A stretch of DNA of 20,627 nucleotides, from positions 1 to 20,627 of the forward strand of contig JBLIML010000047.1 of the NCBI GenBank assembly GCA_047638675.1, given 5' to 3'. Positions 1 to 6,733 of this stretch are shown piece after piece (the stretch's first letter is position 1; every line of letters starts with the position of its first letter). Both the position numbers and the translations under genes were made by a program. The notes beneath the pieces were generated by a model. The model worked only from the letters and a program-made list of their open reading frames with translations, made no database searches and had not been told where the DNA came from. Source of the stretch: WLWS01 sp047638675 (GTDB lineage: Bacteria > Pseudomonadota > Gammaproteobacteria > Eutrophobiales > Eutrophobiaceae).

Positions 1-222
1 CGTAGGAACGAGAAAATCCCGCAACTCACCGTGCATTCTCGTTCCCATGCTCCGCGTGGGAATGTCTATTAGATTCAAGCAGAGATATGCATTCCAACGC
101 AGGAGCGTAGGAACGAGAAAATCCCGCAACTCACCGTGCATTCTCGTTCCCATGCTCCGCGTGGGAATGCCTATCAGATTCAAACACAGGTCTGCATTCC
201 AACGCGGAGCATGGGAACGAGG
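1..222. repeat. Dispersed repeat: two tandem ~105-bp units plus an inverted end
   Basis: A unit starting at base 1 is repeated from base 106, and a partial third start lies at about 210. The first 64 bases of the two units are identical; the rest differs at scattered positions. Each unit contains a segment built around TCGTTCCCATGCTCCGCG (for example 143-160), and the reverse-complement form appears at about 194-222, so the array holds both direct and inverted copies. The left edge is cut by the window. I recall similar 'cgttcccatgctccgcgtgggaatg' repeats scattered in many proteobacterial genomes. It is non-coding; a short open frame crossing it is repeat-derived and is not called. Confidence 0.85.
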
Positions 223-247
223 AATAACCAGTTCGACGACGAGGAAA

Positions 248-1537
248 TCAGATCAGATCTATATAGGAATACAAATACAACAGCGCCGTAGAAAAGATCA
301 ATAAGCTCACCGTATAACCAGCATTCCAACGCAAGAACGAAAAAGAAGAGATTCCGAACCTGCCCTGTATGGTGAGGTTAAGGGCAGACATGGGTGAAAT
401 CACAATGCCTATTCCCCACATCATCATCATGCATACGCCGAGTAAATTGGGATTAAATTCCGTTGTTGATAACAAACTCCCAACGACAGAGATAGTGATT
501 ACCGGATGAACACCGGCAATAGAGACAAGTGTAGATACAAGGATGAAGATACAACCAATGAGCGGGGTGAATTCAGGAACCGATAGCGATAGCTCGCTGT
601 TTGTGATGAGAACCGTCAAGCCAGTAGCCATCACGCCGGCTGCAAGAAACAGCGTGACTTCTCGATTTATTCTGGGCAAATCTGTTTTGATGTGATTTTT
701 GTAAAGGGCGACAGCCTCAGATCGTTTTTGATAGAGCAAAATAGTTAAGGTCATCACAAGTGCCAATATCGAGATCAATGAGAGCACGTTGAAATCCGGT
801 AGTAACACGTGGGCGATTATTACAAGTACCGACAAAGCTATCGGGATCTGCAGGGCATTTGCGTGGACAGGAAATCCTGCGCATGATTCTATTTCCTTAT
901 CTCTAACGAATTGCCAACTCGTCAGTGCCAGGCCGAACAGGGCGACGGGGATCCCAGCCAGGGAAAGAATTAATAAATCTGAACCGGGTGCATAGAGCAA
1001 TGCCACGGCGATGGCGACATAGAAGGGTGACCAGAAACAACCGGCAGCGAAGGTACGAGAAAACATGATGGCGTGAAGCCGGGTGATGGTCGCTTCTTTT
1101 TCGATCCGACTTCCAAAGATTATCATCGCTGATAGTGTTATCACTGAACTGAATAAGTGCAATCCCCACAATGTTTTTAACATCGCTGTTTTGCCCATGG
1201 GCAATGGCGCATTGTTGGCAGGATCAGGTTGCGTGATGAGTCTAAGGAAACTAACCGCCGCGATGACCGCAAGGAGTTTGTGATTTGCCGATAGCATTTT
1301 GTCGAAGGGAACTTGAGATATTGAATCAAGACTCCAGATCATGCAGGCAATGCCAACCGACACCATGAAAGATGCCTGAATTAGCATTGATCGAGGAAGT
1401 TGATCAATTAACAGTATTAATGCAAACCAGGCAAAGGCGGCGGCAGCTAAAGGTGAAACAGCCGGGCTAATTGCTGTCGAGATGGAGAGCAAGACCATTA
1501 TGAAGAGGGATATTCCGGCTAGTTTTGCTTTGTTCAT
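248..1537 (-). CDS. Polytopic inner-membrane permease of unassigned family
   Basis: This 429-residue protein is almost wholly hydrophobic, with about 11-13 predicted membrane segments by eye separated by short polar loops. A signal-anchor-like first helix covers residues 5-28. A Gly-Val-His-Pro motif followed by small residues lies near residue 340, and a methionine-rich stretch (CMMMMWG) near 370. The overall look recalls the ion-transporter/TRAP large-subunit superfamily of secondary carriers, but I cannot place it in a named family. No solute-binding protein or small TRAP subunit is nearby. Facing away from the rest of the cluster but next to the meta-cleavage hydrolase, it could import an aromatic acid or organic anion; that is inference. 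No clear Shine-Dalgarno precedes the ATG. The last ~20 codons lie over a short fragment resembling the repeat at 1-222. Confidence 0.7.
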   Translation of the reverse strand: MNKAKLAGISLFIMVLLSISTAISPAVSPLAAAAFAWFALILLIDQLPRSMLIQASFMVSVGIACMIWSLDSISQVPFDKMLSANHKLLAVIAAVSFLRLITQPDPANNAPLPMGKTAMLKTLWGLHLFSSVITLSAMIIFGSRIEKEATITRLHAIMFSRTFAAGCFWSPFYVAIAVALLYAPGSDLLILSLAGIPVALFGLALTSWQFVRDKEIESCAGFPVHANALQIPIALSVLVIIAHVLLPDFNVLSLISILALVMTLTILLYQKRSEAVALYKNHIKTDLPRINREVTLFLAAGVMATGLTVLITNSELSLSVPEFTPLIGCIFILVSTLVSIAGVHPVITISVVGSLLSTTEFNPNLLGVCMMMMWGIGIVISPMSALNLTIQGRFGISSFSFLRWNAGYTVSLLIFSTALLYLYSYIDLI

Positions 1538-1583
1538 TGGATGTGTATTTTTCGAAAGCCATCGTACAGATAATTACGTGATA

Positions 1584-1720
1584 TCGTCATTCCCGCAAAG
1601 GCGGAGAAGTAGTGCGAGGACGCACCGTTTACGAACCAAAGGATGGGAATCCAGTAGTTTAAGGACCGCCCATGGCGGATCACTAAATGACTGGATACCG
1701 GGTCAAGCCCGGTATGACGA
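1584..1720. repeat. Intergenic repeat with TCGTCAT/ATGACGA ends
   Basis: This 137-bp element is bounded by TCGTCAT (1584-1590) and its inverse ATGACGA (1714-1720). Inside are CATTCCCGC and GGGAATCCAG blocks and a short hairpin, ACCGGGTCAAGCCCGGT (1697-1713). It fills most of the 201-bp gap between the permease and the hydrolase. I recognise the pattern as a widespread proteobacterial intergenic repeat. The hairpin could give RNA structure at the 3' end of the minus-strand hydrolase transcript. No coding potential is claimed. Confidence 0.75.
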
Positions 1721-1738
1721 GCGTAGAAGTACCTATTG

Positions 1739-2566
1739 TTAGTCATGCTCAAGCAAAAAATTCTCAACCAAAAGATTAAACCGATGATTGTGTTCAATCT
1801 GCGTCCAATGACCGCAATTGCCAAAAATGTGTAACTGAGAATTCTTAATACATCTGAATAAATCTTCCGAGGCACAGACAGGAATAATTAAATCATCTCT
1901 ACCATGAATGATTAAAGTTTCATGAGGAATATTTTTAACATCTTCCTCTTTGCTGGCGATCTTGCGGATGCTTTCTTGTCTTGGTGGGGGAAACATCGCG
2001 GCATAGGCTTCCTGTACACCGGGACGCATACCTGCCTCAAAACGAAGTTGGGCAAGTTCGTCTGTTACCAGGTTTCGATCATAAGCAAATAGATCCAGCA
2101 TCTTGCGCATGTTTTCGAATGAAGGCGTATAACCCCAGGTATAGTCAAGTCCCTCTGTCAGCTCGAACTCCAGACCCACACTACCCATCAAAACGAGGCG
2201 GGAGATTCGCTCTGGAGCATGAATGGCCAGGGCAAGGGATAACGAACCTCCGAATGAATTCCCGATCACATGAGCCTTTTCAATTTCCATGGCATCAAGA
2301 AAATCGATCGCATGTTTGATCCAGGTATCCATCTCATATTTGATATTGTCCGGACGCTCAGTAAAACCGAAGCCAACGATATCCGGCGCAATCGTGAGAA
2401 AATTCTTTGCCAAATGCGGCATCACTAAACGCCAATTGGCGAAGGCGCTAACACCTGGTCCGGATCCATGGAACAAGACCACAGGCGCGCCTTCGCCTTG
2501 ATCATGGTAGTTGGTGTTTATTCCCCCGGCATTGATGCTCTTGCCTATCTCGGGTGATGTGTTCAT
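1739..2566 (-). CDS. 2-hydroxymuconate-semialdehyde hydrolase-like (meta-cleavage product hydrolase)
   Basis: A 275-residue alpha/beta hydrolase of the XylF/DmpD/TodF/BphD family. These enzymes hydrolyse the carbon-carbon bond of meta-ring-fission products to give 2-hydroxypenta-2,4-dienoate and an acid. The family oxyanion motif HGSGPGVSAFANWR spans residues 33-46. The nucleophile elbow GNSFGG places Ser104, HGRDD at 221-225 carries the acid (probably Asp225), and His253 lies in CGHW. Length matches the family (about 275-290). AAGGA about 9 nt upstream of the ATG serves as Shine-Dalgarno. In TOL and dmp operons this gene lies inside the meta operon; here it is on the opposite strand, divergent from another hydrolase across a region with two TATCGAT-type palindromes. 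The exact substrate (catechol versus alkyl- or aryl-catechol product) cannot be read from sequence. Confidence 0.9.
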   Translation of the reverse strand: MNTSPEIGKSINAGGINTNYHDQGEGAPVVLFHGSGPGVSAFANWRLVMPHLAKNFLTIAPDIVGFGFTERPDNIKYEMDTWIKHAIDFLDAMEIEKAHVIGNSFGGSLSLALAIHAPERISRLVLMGSVGLEFELTEGLDYTWGYTPSFENMRKMLDLFAYDRNLVTDELAQLRFEAGMRPGVQEAYAAMFPPPRQESIRKIASKEEDVKNIPHETLIIHGRDDLIIPVCASEDLFRCIKNSQLHIFGNCGHWTQIEHNHRFNLLVENFLLEHD

Positions 2567-2622
2567 TGATGCGTGTCCTTATATATGCGTGCTCTTGTAA
2601 AAGTTTTGTATTTGTTATTTTT

Positions 2623-2650
2623 TATCGATTATAATTCAAAAAATCGATAT
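2623..2650. promoter_or_regulatory. Candidate operator pair, TATCGAT-type, upstream of the two divergent hydrolases
   Basis: Two near-palindromes, TATCGATT (2623-2630) and AATCGATAT (2642-2650), have centres 19 bp apart in the 156-bp divergent gap. The same motif pair, at 18 bp, lies upstream of the GntR gene, and both regions share ATAATTCA next to a site. A minus-strand -10-like TATAAT (2633-2628) with an upstream TGACGG, and a plus-strand TATAAT (2664-2669), place the sites over or beside both promoters. The parsimonious reading is that the cluster's GntR/FCD regulator binds both regions; binding is inferred. Confidence 0.6.
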
Positions 2651-2722
2651 TCCGTCAGATTATTATAATCCTGGATGTTACAAATGATGCCAACAATCCT
2701 GAACTATCTAATTAGTTAGCCT

Positions 2723-3463
2723 ATGAATACCCGTTCTGCAAATAGTAAGGACTACGTTCTCATTCACGGTGCGTGGCATGGTGCCTGGTGCTGGGAAAAA
2801 GTTACGCCCTTACTAGTTGAGGCAGGACATGTCGTCCATACCCTTGATTTGCCTGGTCTTGGAGATGACGAGACAGCGATTGCCGACGTGAGTCTGGATG
2901 CCTATGTATTAGAAGTGATGAGACTGATTAATGCTATAGGCTCACCTGTGGTGCTCGTTGGGCATAGTATGGGTGGTATGGTCATCACGCAGGTAGCTGA
3001 AAAAATACCAGACAAGATCCATACGCTTATTTACCTCACCGCATTTTCACCGATGAATGGTGAGGCGCTTTTGCAATATGCATTGGAAGATACTGACTCG
3101 TATGTTGCCCAGTACAAACAAATAAATGAAGAAGAAGGTTACTTCACAGTAGCAGAAGATAAATTACAGGAATGTTTTTATCACAAGTGTAGTGATGAAG
3201 ATGCTGCGAATGCAATTCGAAGACTACGTCCACAGGCATTGGCGCCGGTGGCGACCCCATTGGTCTTGAGCGACGAGAATTACGGCACAGTCCGACGTTG
3301 CTATATTGAATGCACTGAGGATCGGGCAATAAGTCATAGTATGCAAAAGCGTTTGCGCGACAATGCACCTGTCGATAAATCACTGGTGTTGGAAACGGAT
3401 CATTCACCTTTCTATTCTTGTCCTGAAGCGCTGACTGACGCTTTGCTTGAGTTATCATCGTAG
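2723..3463 (+). CDS. Alpha/beta hydrolase, MES/hydroxynitrile-lyase-like esterase
   Basis: This 246-residue alpha/beta hydrolase resembles the methyl-esterase/hydroxynitrile lyase group (plant SABP2-like proteins and bacterial EstC-type esterases). The N-terminal FVLIHGAWHGAWCW-type motif is seen at 11-24. The nucleophile elbow GHSMGG gives Ser82, Asp200 in CTEDRAIS is the likely acid, and His227 in TDHSPF completes the triad. There is no signal peptide, so it is cytoplasmic. It clearly differs from the divergent meta-cleavage hydrolase: it lacks the GSGPG oxyanion motif. It could release an aromatic acid or phenol from an ester feeding the catechol pathway; the plant relatives act on methyl salicylate, but transferring that substrate would be a guess. 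No strong Shine-Dalgarno precedes the ATG. The ferredoxin gene follows 91 bp downstream. Confidence 0.8.
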   Translation: MNTRSANSKDYVLIHGAWHGAWCWEKVTPLLVEAGHVVHTLDLPGLGDDETAIADVSLDAYVLEVMRLINAIGSPVVLVGHSMGGMVITQVAEKIPDKIHTLIYLTAFSPMNGEALLQYALEDTDSYVAQYKQINEEEGYFTVAEDKLQECFYHKCSDEDAANAIRRLRPQALAPVATPLVLSDENYGTVRRCYIECTEDRAISHSMQKRLRDNAPVDKSLVLETDHSPFYSCPEALTDALLELSS

Positions 3464-3554
3464 TCATCACGAAAGCCACTATTAAAATAACCCGGTCTAC
3501 TGTTTGCGTAGTGAATAACAAGTTTGTATTACAGAAAGCTCCGAAGTCTTTAAT

Positions 3555-3875
3555 ATGTATCAGATCAAGATAGAAGATTCTGGCGAAACATTTAAATGTG
3601 CCGCTGATAAGAATGTCCTCAAAGCCATGGAACAATTGGGCCGTAAGGGCATCCCGATGGGCTGTCGGGGAGGTGGTTGCGGTATTTGTAGAGTGCAGGT
3701 ACTTGGCGACGGTGCCTATCACACAGGTAAAATGAGTCGCGCTCAGGTGAGTCTTAAAGACGAAACATTAGGAATTTGCCTCGCCTGCAAGTTAGTTCCG
3801 GATAGCGATTTAGAGCTGAGAGTATTGGGTAAATGGCAAAAACAGTTTATTACTGATAAAGTTTCTGATAAATAA
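3555..3875 (+). CDS. xylT: XylT-like [2Fe-2S] ferredoxin for catechol 2,3-dioxygenase reactivation
   Basis: A 106-residue plant-type ferredoxin. Cluster ligands are visible as Cys37, Cys42 and Cys45 in CRGGGCGIC plus Cys78 in CLAC (Cys75 is an extra cysteine). The CRGGGCG pattern and the small size match XylT/DmpQ/PhlG-type ferredoxins, which reduce the oxidised active-site iron of catechol 2,3-dioxygenase and rescue it from inactivation by substituted catechols. The gene stands upstream of the dioxygenase, as xylT does before xylE, but the two are separated by 235 bp holding a repeat block, so direct translational coupling is unlikely. The Shine-Dalgarno before ATG 3555 is weak. A role as electron donor to an oxygenase encoded elsewhere is the main alternative. 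Confidence 0.88.
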   Translation: MYQIKIEDSGETFKCAADKNVLKAMEQLGRKGIPMGCRGGGCGICRVQVLGDGAYHTGKMSRAQVSLKDETLGICLACKLVPDSDLELRVLGKWQKQFITDKVSDK

Positions 3876-3902
3876 ACTACCTCGCCGCATGCGGACCGAG
3901 TA

Positions 3903-4029
3903 TTGTCACCCCGACCCGAGTGGAGGGGTCTTGTAAACGGAGTCGAGGTTCTTAAGATCCCTCCACTTCGCTGACGCTCCGGTCGGGATGACAAGAGCCT
4001 CGCTGTGCTCCGGTCGGGATGACAAGAGC
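3903..4029. repeat. Repeat block with inverted and direct copies of GGTCGGGATGACAAGAGC
   Basis: TTGTCACCCCGACC (3903-3916) is the near-inverse of GGTCGGGATGACAA, found at 3981-3994 and 4012-4025. The two rightward copies belong to a 23-bp direct repeat (3976-3998 and 4007-4029, 31-bp period). The transcript could fold into a long hairpin. It lies between the ferredoxin and dioxygenase genes, where it could reduce read-through or set mRNA stability. This type of 'ctccggtcgggatgacaa' repeat is dispersed in many bacterial chromosomes; no coding sequence is supported. Confidence 0.75.
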
Positions 4030-4096
4030 TTCTTCGTGGCAAGCCACGAGAAATAAACCCTTTAGAGATTAATGTGGTAGTAGTTAACTAACAAGT

Positions 4097-4104
4097 AGGA
4101 GGAG
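4097..4104 (+). promoter_or_regulatory. Strong Shine-Dalgarno (AGGAGGAG) of the dioxygenase gene
   Basis: AGGAGGAG lies 6 nt before ATG 4111. It is the strongest ribosome-binding site in the window and is consistent with high translation of the ring-cleavage enzyme. Confidence 0.85.
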
Positions 4105-4110
4105 AAGACA

Positions 4111-5034
4111 ATGTCAATTACGGGTGTGCTCAGACCAGGTCATGCTTCCATTCGTGTTTTAGATATGAAGGAATCATTGGAATACTATATTGAAAGACTG
4201 GGGTTGATAAAAACAGACGAAGATAAACAGGGCAGGGTTTATCTCAAAGGATGGGATGAGCTGGATTGTTTTTCTATTGTTCTGCGAGAAGCAGACTCGC
4301 CTGGGCTGGATCATATGGCTTTCAAGGTACTTAAAGAATCGGATCTAGATGACTTTGAGGGCAAGCTAAAAGACTACGGTCAAAACGTAGAACGTATTCC
4401 AGCCGGTGAGCTTAACAAATGTGGCGAACGCGTTCGCTTTGATTCTCCTTCCGGTCACACATTCGAACTCTATGCGGAAAAGGAATATCTCGGTGATGGT
4501 CTGGGTCGGCGCAATCCAAATCCCTGGCCAGAAGGCTTGAAAGGAATGAAGGTGCATCGCTTTGACCATTGTCTGCTCTACGGCAACAATGCCGTAGGCA
4601 CGGTAAACCTTTTTATTGATGTACTTGGTTTTAATCTTACCGAACAGGTATTGAATCCGGCAGGCGAGATTAATGCAGCATTTTTGTCCTGTTCCAACAA
4701 AGCGCATGATCTGGCCATTCTGGAATACCCTGAGCCCGGAAAACTGCATCACGTATCCTTTATGTTAATGACCTGGGAAGAGGTTCTCAATGCTGCCGAT
4801 ATTATGGGCATGCACGGGATTCCTATCGATATTGGACCAACACGGCATGGCATTACTCGAGGTCAGACTATCTACTTTTTTGATCCCTCGGGTAATCGCA
4901 ACGAAGTATTTTGTGGAGATTACACATGGTATCCAGATCGTGAACCCATTACCTGGGATCCAGAAGAACTGGGTAAGGCGATTTTCTATCATGATAGAAA
5001 ATTGAACGAAAATTTCCTGACGGTGGTTACCTAG
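4111..5034 (+). CDS. xylE: Catechol 2,3-dioxygenase (extradiol, class I.2.A-type)
   Basis: This 307-residue Fe(II) extradiol dioxygenase opens catechol to 2-hydroxymuconate semialdehyde. Length and residue numbering coincide with Pseudomonas putida mt-2 XylE: the iron ligands His153 (FDHC), His214 (LHHVS) and Glu265 (RNEVF), and the active-site residues His199, His246 and Tyr255, all sit at the expected positions. The protein has the two-module vicinal-oxygen-chelate structure, with an N-terminal domain to about 145 and a catalytic C-terminal domain. All catalytic residues are intact, so it is predicted active. A very strong Shine-Dalgarno precedes the start. It is convergent with the GntR gene 37 bp downstream, so its transcript is separate from the lower-pathway run that starts at 5938. 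Substituted catechols are a possible alternative substrate. Confidence 0.96.
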   Translation: MSITGVLRPGHASIRVLDMKESLEYYIERLGLIKTDEDKQGRVYLKGWDELDCFSIVLREADSPGLDHMAFKVLKESDLDDFEGKLKDYGQNVERIPAGELNKCGERVRFDSPSGHTFELYAEKEYLGDGLGRRNPNPWPEGLKGMKVHRFDHCLLYGNNAVGTVNLFIDVLGFNLTEQVLNPAGEINAAFLSCSNKAHDLAILEYPEPGKLHHVSFMLMTWEEVLNAADIMGMHGIPIDIGPTRHGITRGQTIYFFDPSGNRNEVFCGDYTWYPDREPITWDPEELGKAIFYHDRKLNENFLTVVT

Positions 5035-5071
5035 TCCGAAATTAATAAGCCGTAGTACAGGATACGACTAG

Positions 5072-5743
5072 CTACTCGCCCTGAGATAGTTTAGCCAGTA
5101 TTTCTTCATCAGTTTGCAAGGTGCGGAAGATATGTTCTTCCGTTGCTTTGCGAGCGGCTTTCTTATCACGCGAAATTGCAGCATCTTTTATCGCTGTATG
5201 TTCCGCATGAAGATCTCTTGTTTCATCGTGTGCGAGAATGGCCAGTAATCGATAGCGTTTGTGTTGTTCATAGAGGGTTTGCCTGAATTTCAAAAGCCAG
5301 CTCGAGCGGCTTGCCGCTACCAGTGCTTCATGAAATTCATCATTTCTTTTTTCCCATTCAACAAAATCCCTGTTTTTGCTTTCTTCCATCTTTGACAGCC
5401 GATGAAAAGAGGCGACTATGTTTGCTTCCCAATTGTCATCGCCATACTTGATGCTGTCACATATCGCTTCGCACTCAAGTAAAATGCGCATTCTGGTGAG
5501 ATCTTTTAAGTCCGCTAATGAGACCGGTGACACGCGAAACCCGCGCTGGCCCGCAACGGTGACGAAACCCTCACCCGCAAGGCGATTCAAGGCCTCACGC
5601 AAGGGACTGGCGCCAGTCTCATACTGGTTTCGAAGTTCCTCAATGCGCAATTTCGAGTTGGGTGTCAAGCGACCTTCAATGATATCGGCCCGTAATCTGT
5701 TGTAGGCCGATTCAACCAGGGTTTTTGTAGCGTTATTTGACAT
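5072..5743 (-). CDS. GntR-family regulator with FCD effector domain
   Basis: The start chosen at 5743 gives 223 residues, typical of FadR/VanR-type regulators. An in-frame upstream ATG (5866) would add 41 residues that resemble no domain and would run through the AT-rich control region, so it was rejected. The winged helix-turn-helix spans about residues 8-72, with the hallmark ASPLREALNRLAGEGF at 45-60. The all-helical FCD domain follows, with probable metal/effector ligands Asp135, His138, His182 and His204; the 22-residue spacing of the last two is typical. Such proteins usually repress catabolic genes until an organic-acid effector binds. It is divergent from the GST/lower-pathway run, and the gap holds paired palindromes also found upstream of the hydrolases, suggesting autoregulation plus control of both transcription units. 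The effector is unknown. Confidence 0.9.
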   Translation of the reverse strand: MSNNATKTLVESAYNRLRADIIEGRLTPNSKLRIEELRNQYETGASPLREALNRLAGEGFVTVAGQRGFRVSPVSLADLKDLTRMRILLECEAICDSIKYGDDNWEANIVASFHRLSKMEESKNRDFVEWEKRNDEFHEALVAASRSSWLLKFRQTLYEQHKRYRLLAILAHDETRDLHAEHTAIKDAAISRDKKAARKATEEHIFRTLQTDEEILAKLSQGE

Positions 5744-5807
5744 TGGCAGAGATTGAGATTGTTTATAAATGACTGTTAATCGAGATGGTAAATTAACTGC
5801 AAAAAAA

Positions 5808-5834
5808 TATCGATAAAAATAAAAATATCGATAT
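5808..5834. promoter_or_regulatory. Candidate operator pair (TATCGATA and ATATCGATAT) between GntR and GST genes
   Basis: The perfect palindromes TATCGATA (5808-5815) and ATATCGATAT (5825-5834) have centres 18 bp apart, separated by an A-rich spacer. They lie between the GntR gene (minus) and the GST gene (plus). A plus-strand TATAAT (5832-5837) overlaps the right site, which would let a bound regulator block the promoter of the lower-pathway run. The same pair at near-identical spacing is at 2623-2650. Confidence 0.65.
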
Positions 5835-5937
5835 AATTCACTATTCGCGTCTTTTGCGATCCGCACTATTTAAACGGAACCTGCGCGCAAACAAATTTTC
5901 TTATAAAGCTTATTATTGATGAAGTAACTAGCCTGAG

Positions 5938-6732
5938 ATGTTAAAACTATATACCCACCCCATGTCCCCTTGCTCACAGAAAGTGCGCATTGTGCTGGCA
6001 GAAAAGAACCTGGAATGGGAGAAACATGATGTCAATCTTCCTGAAAAGGAAAATCTGACGCCGGAATACTTGAAGCTCAATCCTCTGGGCGTCGTGCCGA
6101 CTTTGGTTGATGACGGCAGGTCGGTGATCGAGTCATCGATTATTTGCGAATATCTGGATGATAAATTTCCTAATCCGAGTCTGCGGCCGGCGGATCCCTA
6201 TCTCAGTTCGCAAATGCGCTTCTGGATGAAACATATTGATAATAAAGTCCATCCAGGTTGTGGCGCGTTACAATGGCCCCTGGTAATGGCACATCGATTG
6301 AAAGCACTGAGTGAAGCAGAGCAGGATGCGATTATAGATAAGGTTATTGAGAAACCCCGTCGTGAACGCCAACGTCGATTGTTGAAAATGGGTTATGACG
6401 CACCGGATGTTATCGATGGCGTGGCGACTTATGAACAGACCATCAGAGATATGGATGAAGTGTTGAGCGGACAGGCCTGGTTGGCAGGCGATGAATTCAG
6501 TCTGGCAGATGCGGCGATGGCACCCTATTTTCAGACTCTATACCAGTTTGGCTGGGGAGATTGGTATAAATCTCGCGAGCATGTCTATGACTGGTATCAG
6601 CGCGTCACAAATCGTGACTCTTATTCAAGAGGTGTAGCGGAAGATTTTAGTGAAGAGAAGTTGGCCGAATTGAACAGAAAGGGCGAAGCCGCCTGGCTTA
6701 AAATTCAGGAATACTTAAAGGTCGGAAGGTGA
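5938..6732 (+). CDS. Glutathione S-transferase, possibly beta-etherase/dehalogenase-like
   Basis: A 264-residue GST. The thioredoxin-fold N-terminal domain starts YTHPMSPCSQKVRI, with Ser10 and Cys12 as candidate GSH-activating residues. It continues through LNPLGVVPTL (cis-Pro) and ESSII (gamma-glutamyl recognition, about residues 65-69). The helical C-terminal domain carries AWLAGDEFSLADAAMAPYF. It is 40-60 residues longer than common GSTs because of an insertion at about 115-160 with a basic KPRRERQRR stretch. Length and insertion recall LigF-like and related aromatic-catabolism GSTs, which cleave aryl ethers or remove halide using GSH, but the assignment is tentative. First gene of the plus-strand run after the GntR operator; its stop is 1 nt before the next ATG, so the two are probably coupled. 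A general detoxifying role is the alternative. Confidence 0.85.
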   Translation: MLKLYTHPMSPCSQKVRIVLAEKNLEWEKHDVNLPEKENLTPEYLKLNPLGVVPTLVDDGRSVIESSIICEYLDDKFPNPSLRPADPYLSSQMRFWMKHIDNKVHPGCGALQWPLVMAHRLKALSEAEQDAIIDKVIEKPRRERQRRLLKMGYDAPDVIDGVATYEQTIRDMDEVLSGQAWLAGDEFSLADAAMAPYFQTLYQFGWGDWYKSREHVYDWYQRVTNRDSYSRGVAEDFSEEKLAELNRKGEAAWLKIQEYLKVGR

Positions 6733-6733
6733 A

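Noticed and set aside
1..222. CRISPR array
   Set aside because: The repeat units are about 105 bp, only two in number, with no short regularly spaced spacers and no cas genes.
47..304. Open frame across the left-edge repeat, plus strand
   Set aside because: It is made of the tandem repeat itself, giving duplicated Arg-rich peptides, and overlaps the permease end; no ribosome site.
1482..1875. Overlapping short open frames on both strands between permease and hydrolase
   Set aside because: They run through the 1584-1720 repeat and into real genes in other frames.
5035..5071. Bidirectional terminator between the convergent dioxygenase and GntR genes
   Set aside because: Only a weak, interrupted stem (CGTAGTACAGGATACG) with no following T-run was visible.
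5744..5866. Longer N-terminus for the GntR regulator from ATG 5866
   Set aside because: The added 41 residues are aromatic-rich, match no GntR feature and read through the operator palindromes; the start at 5743 fits family length.
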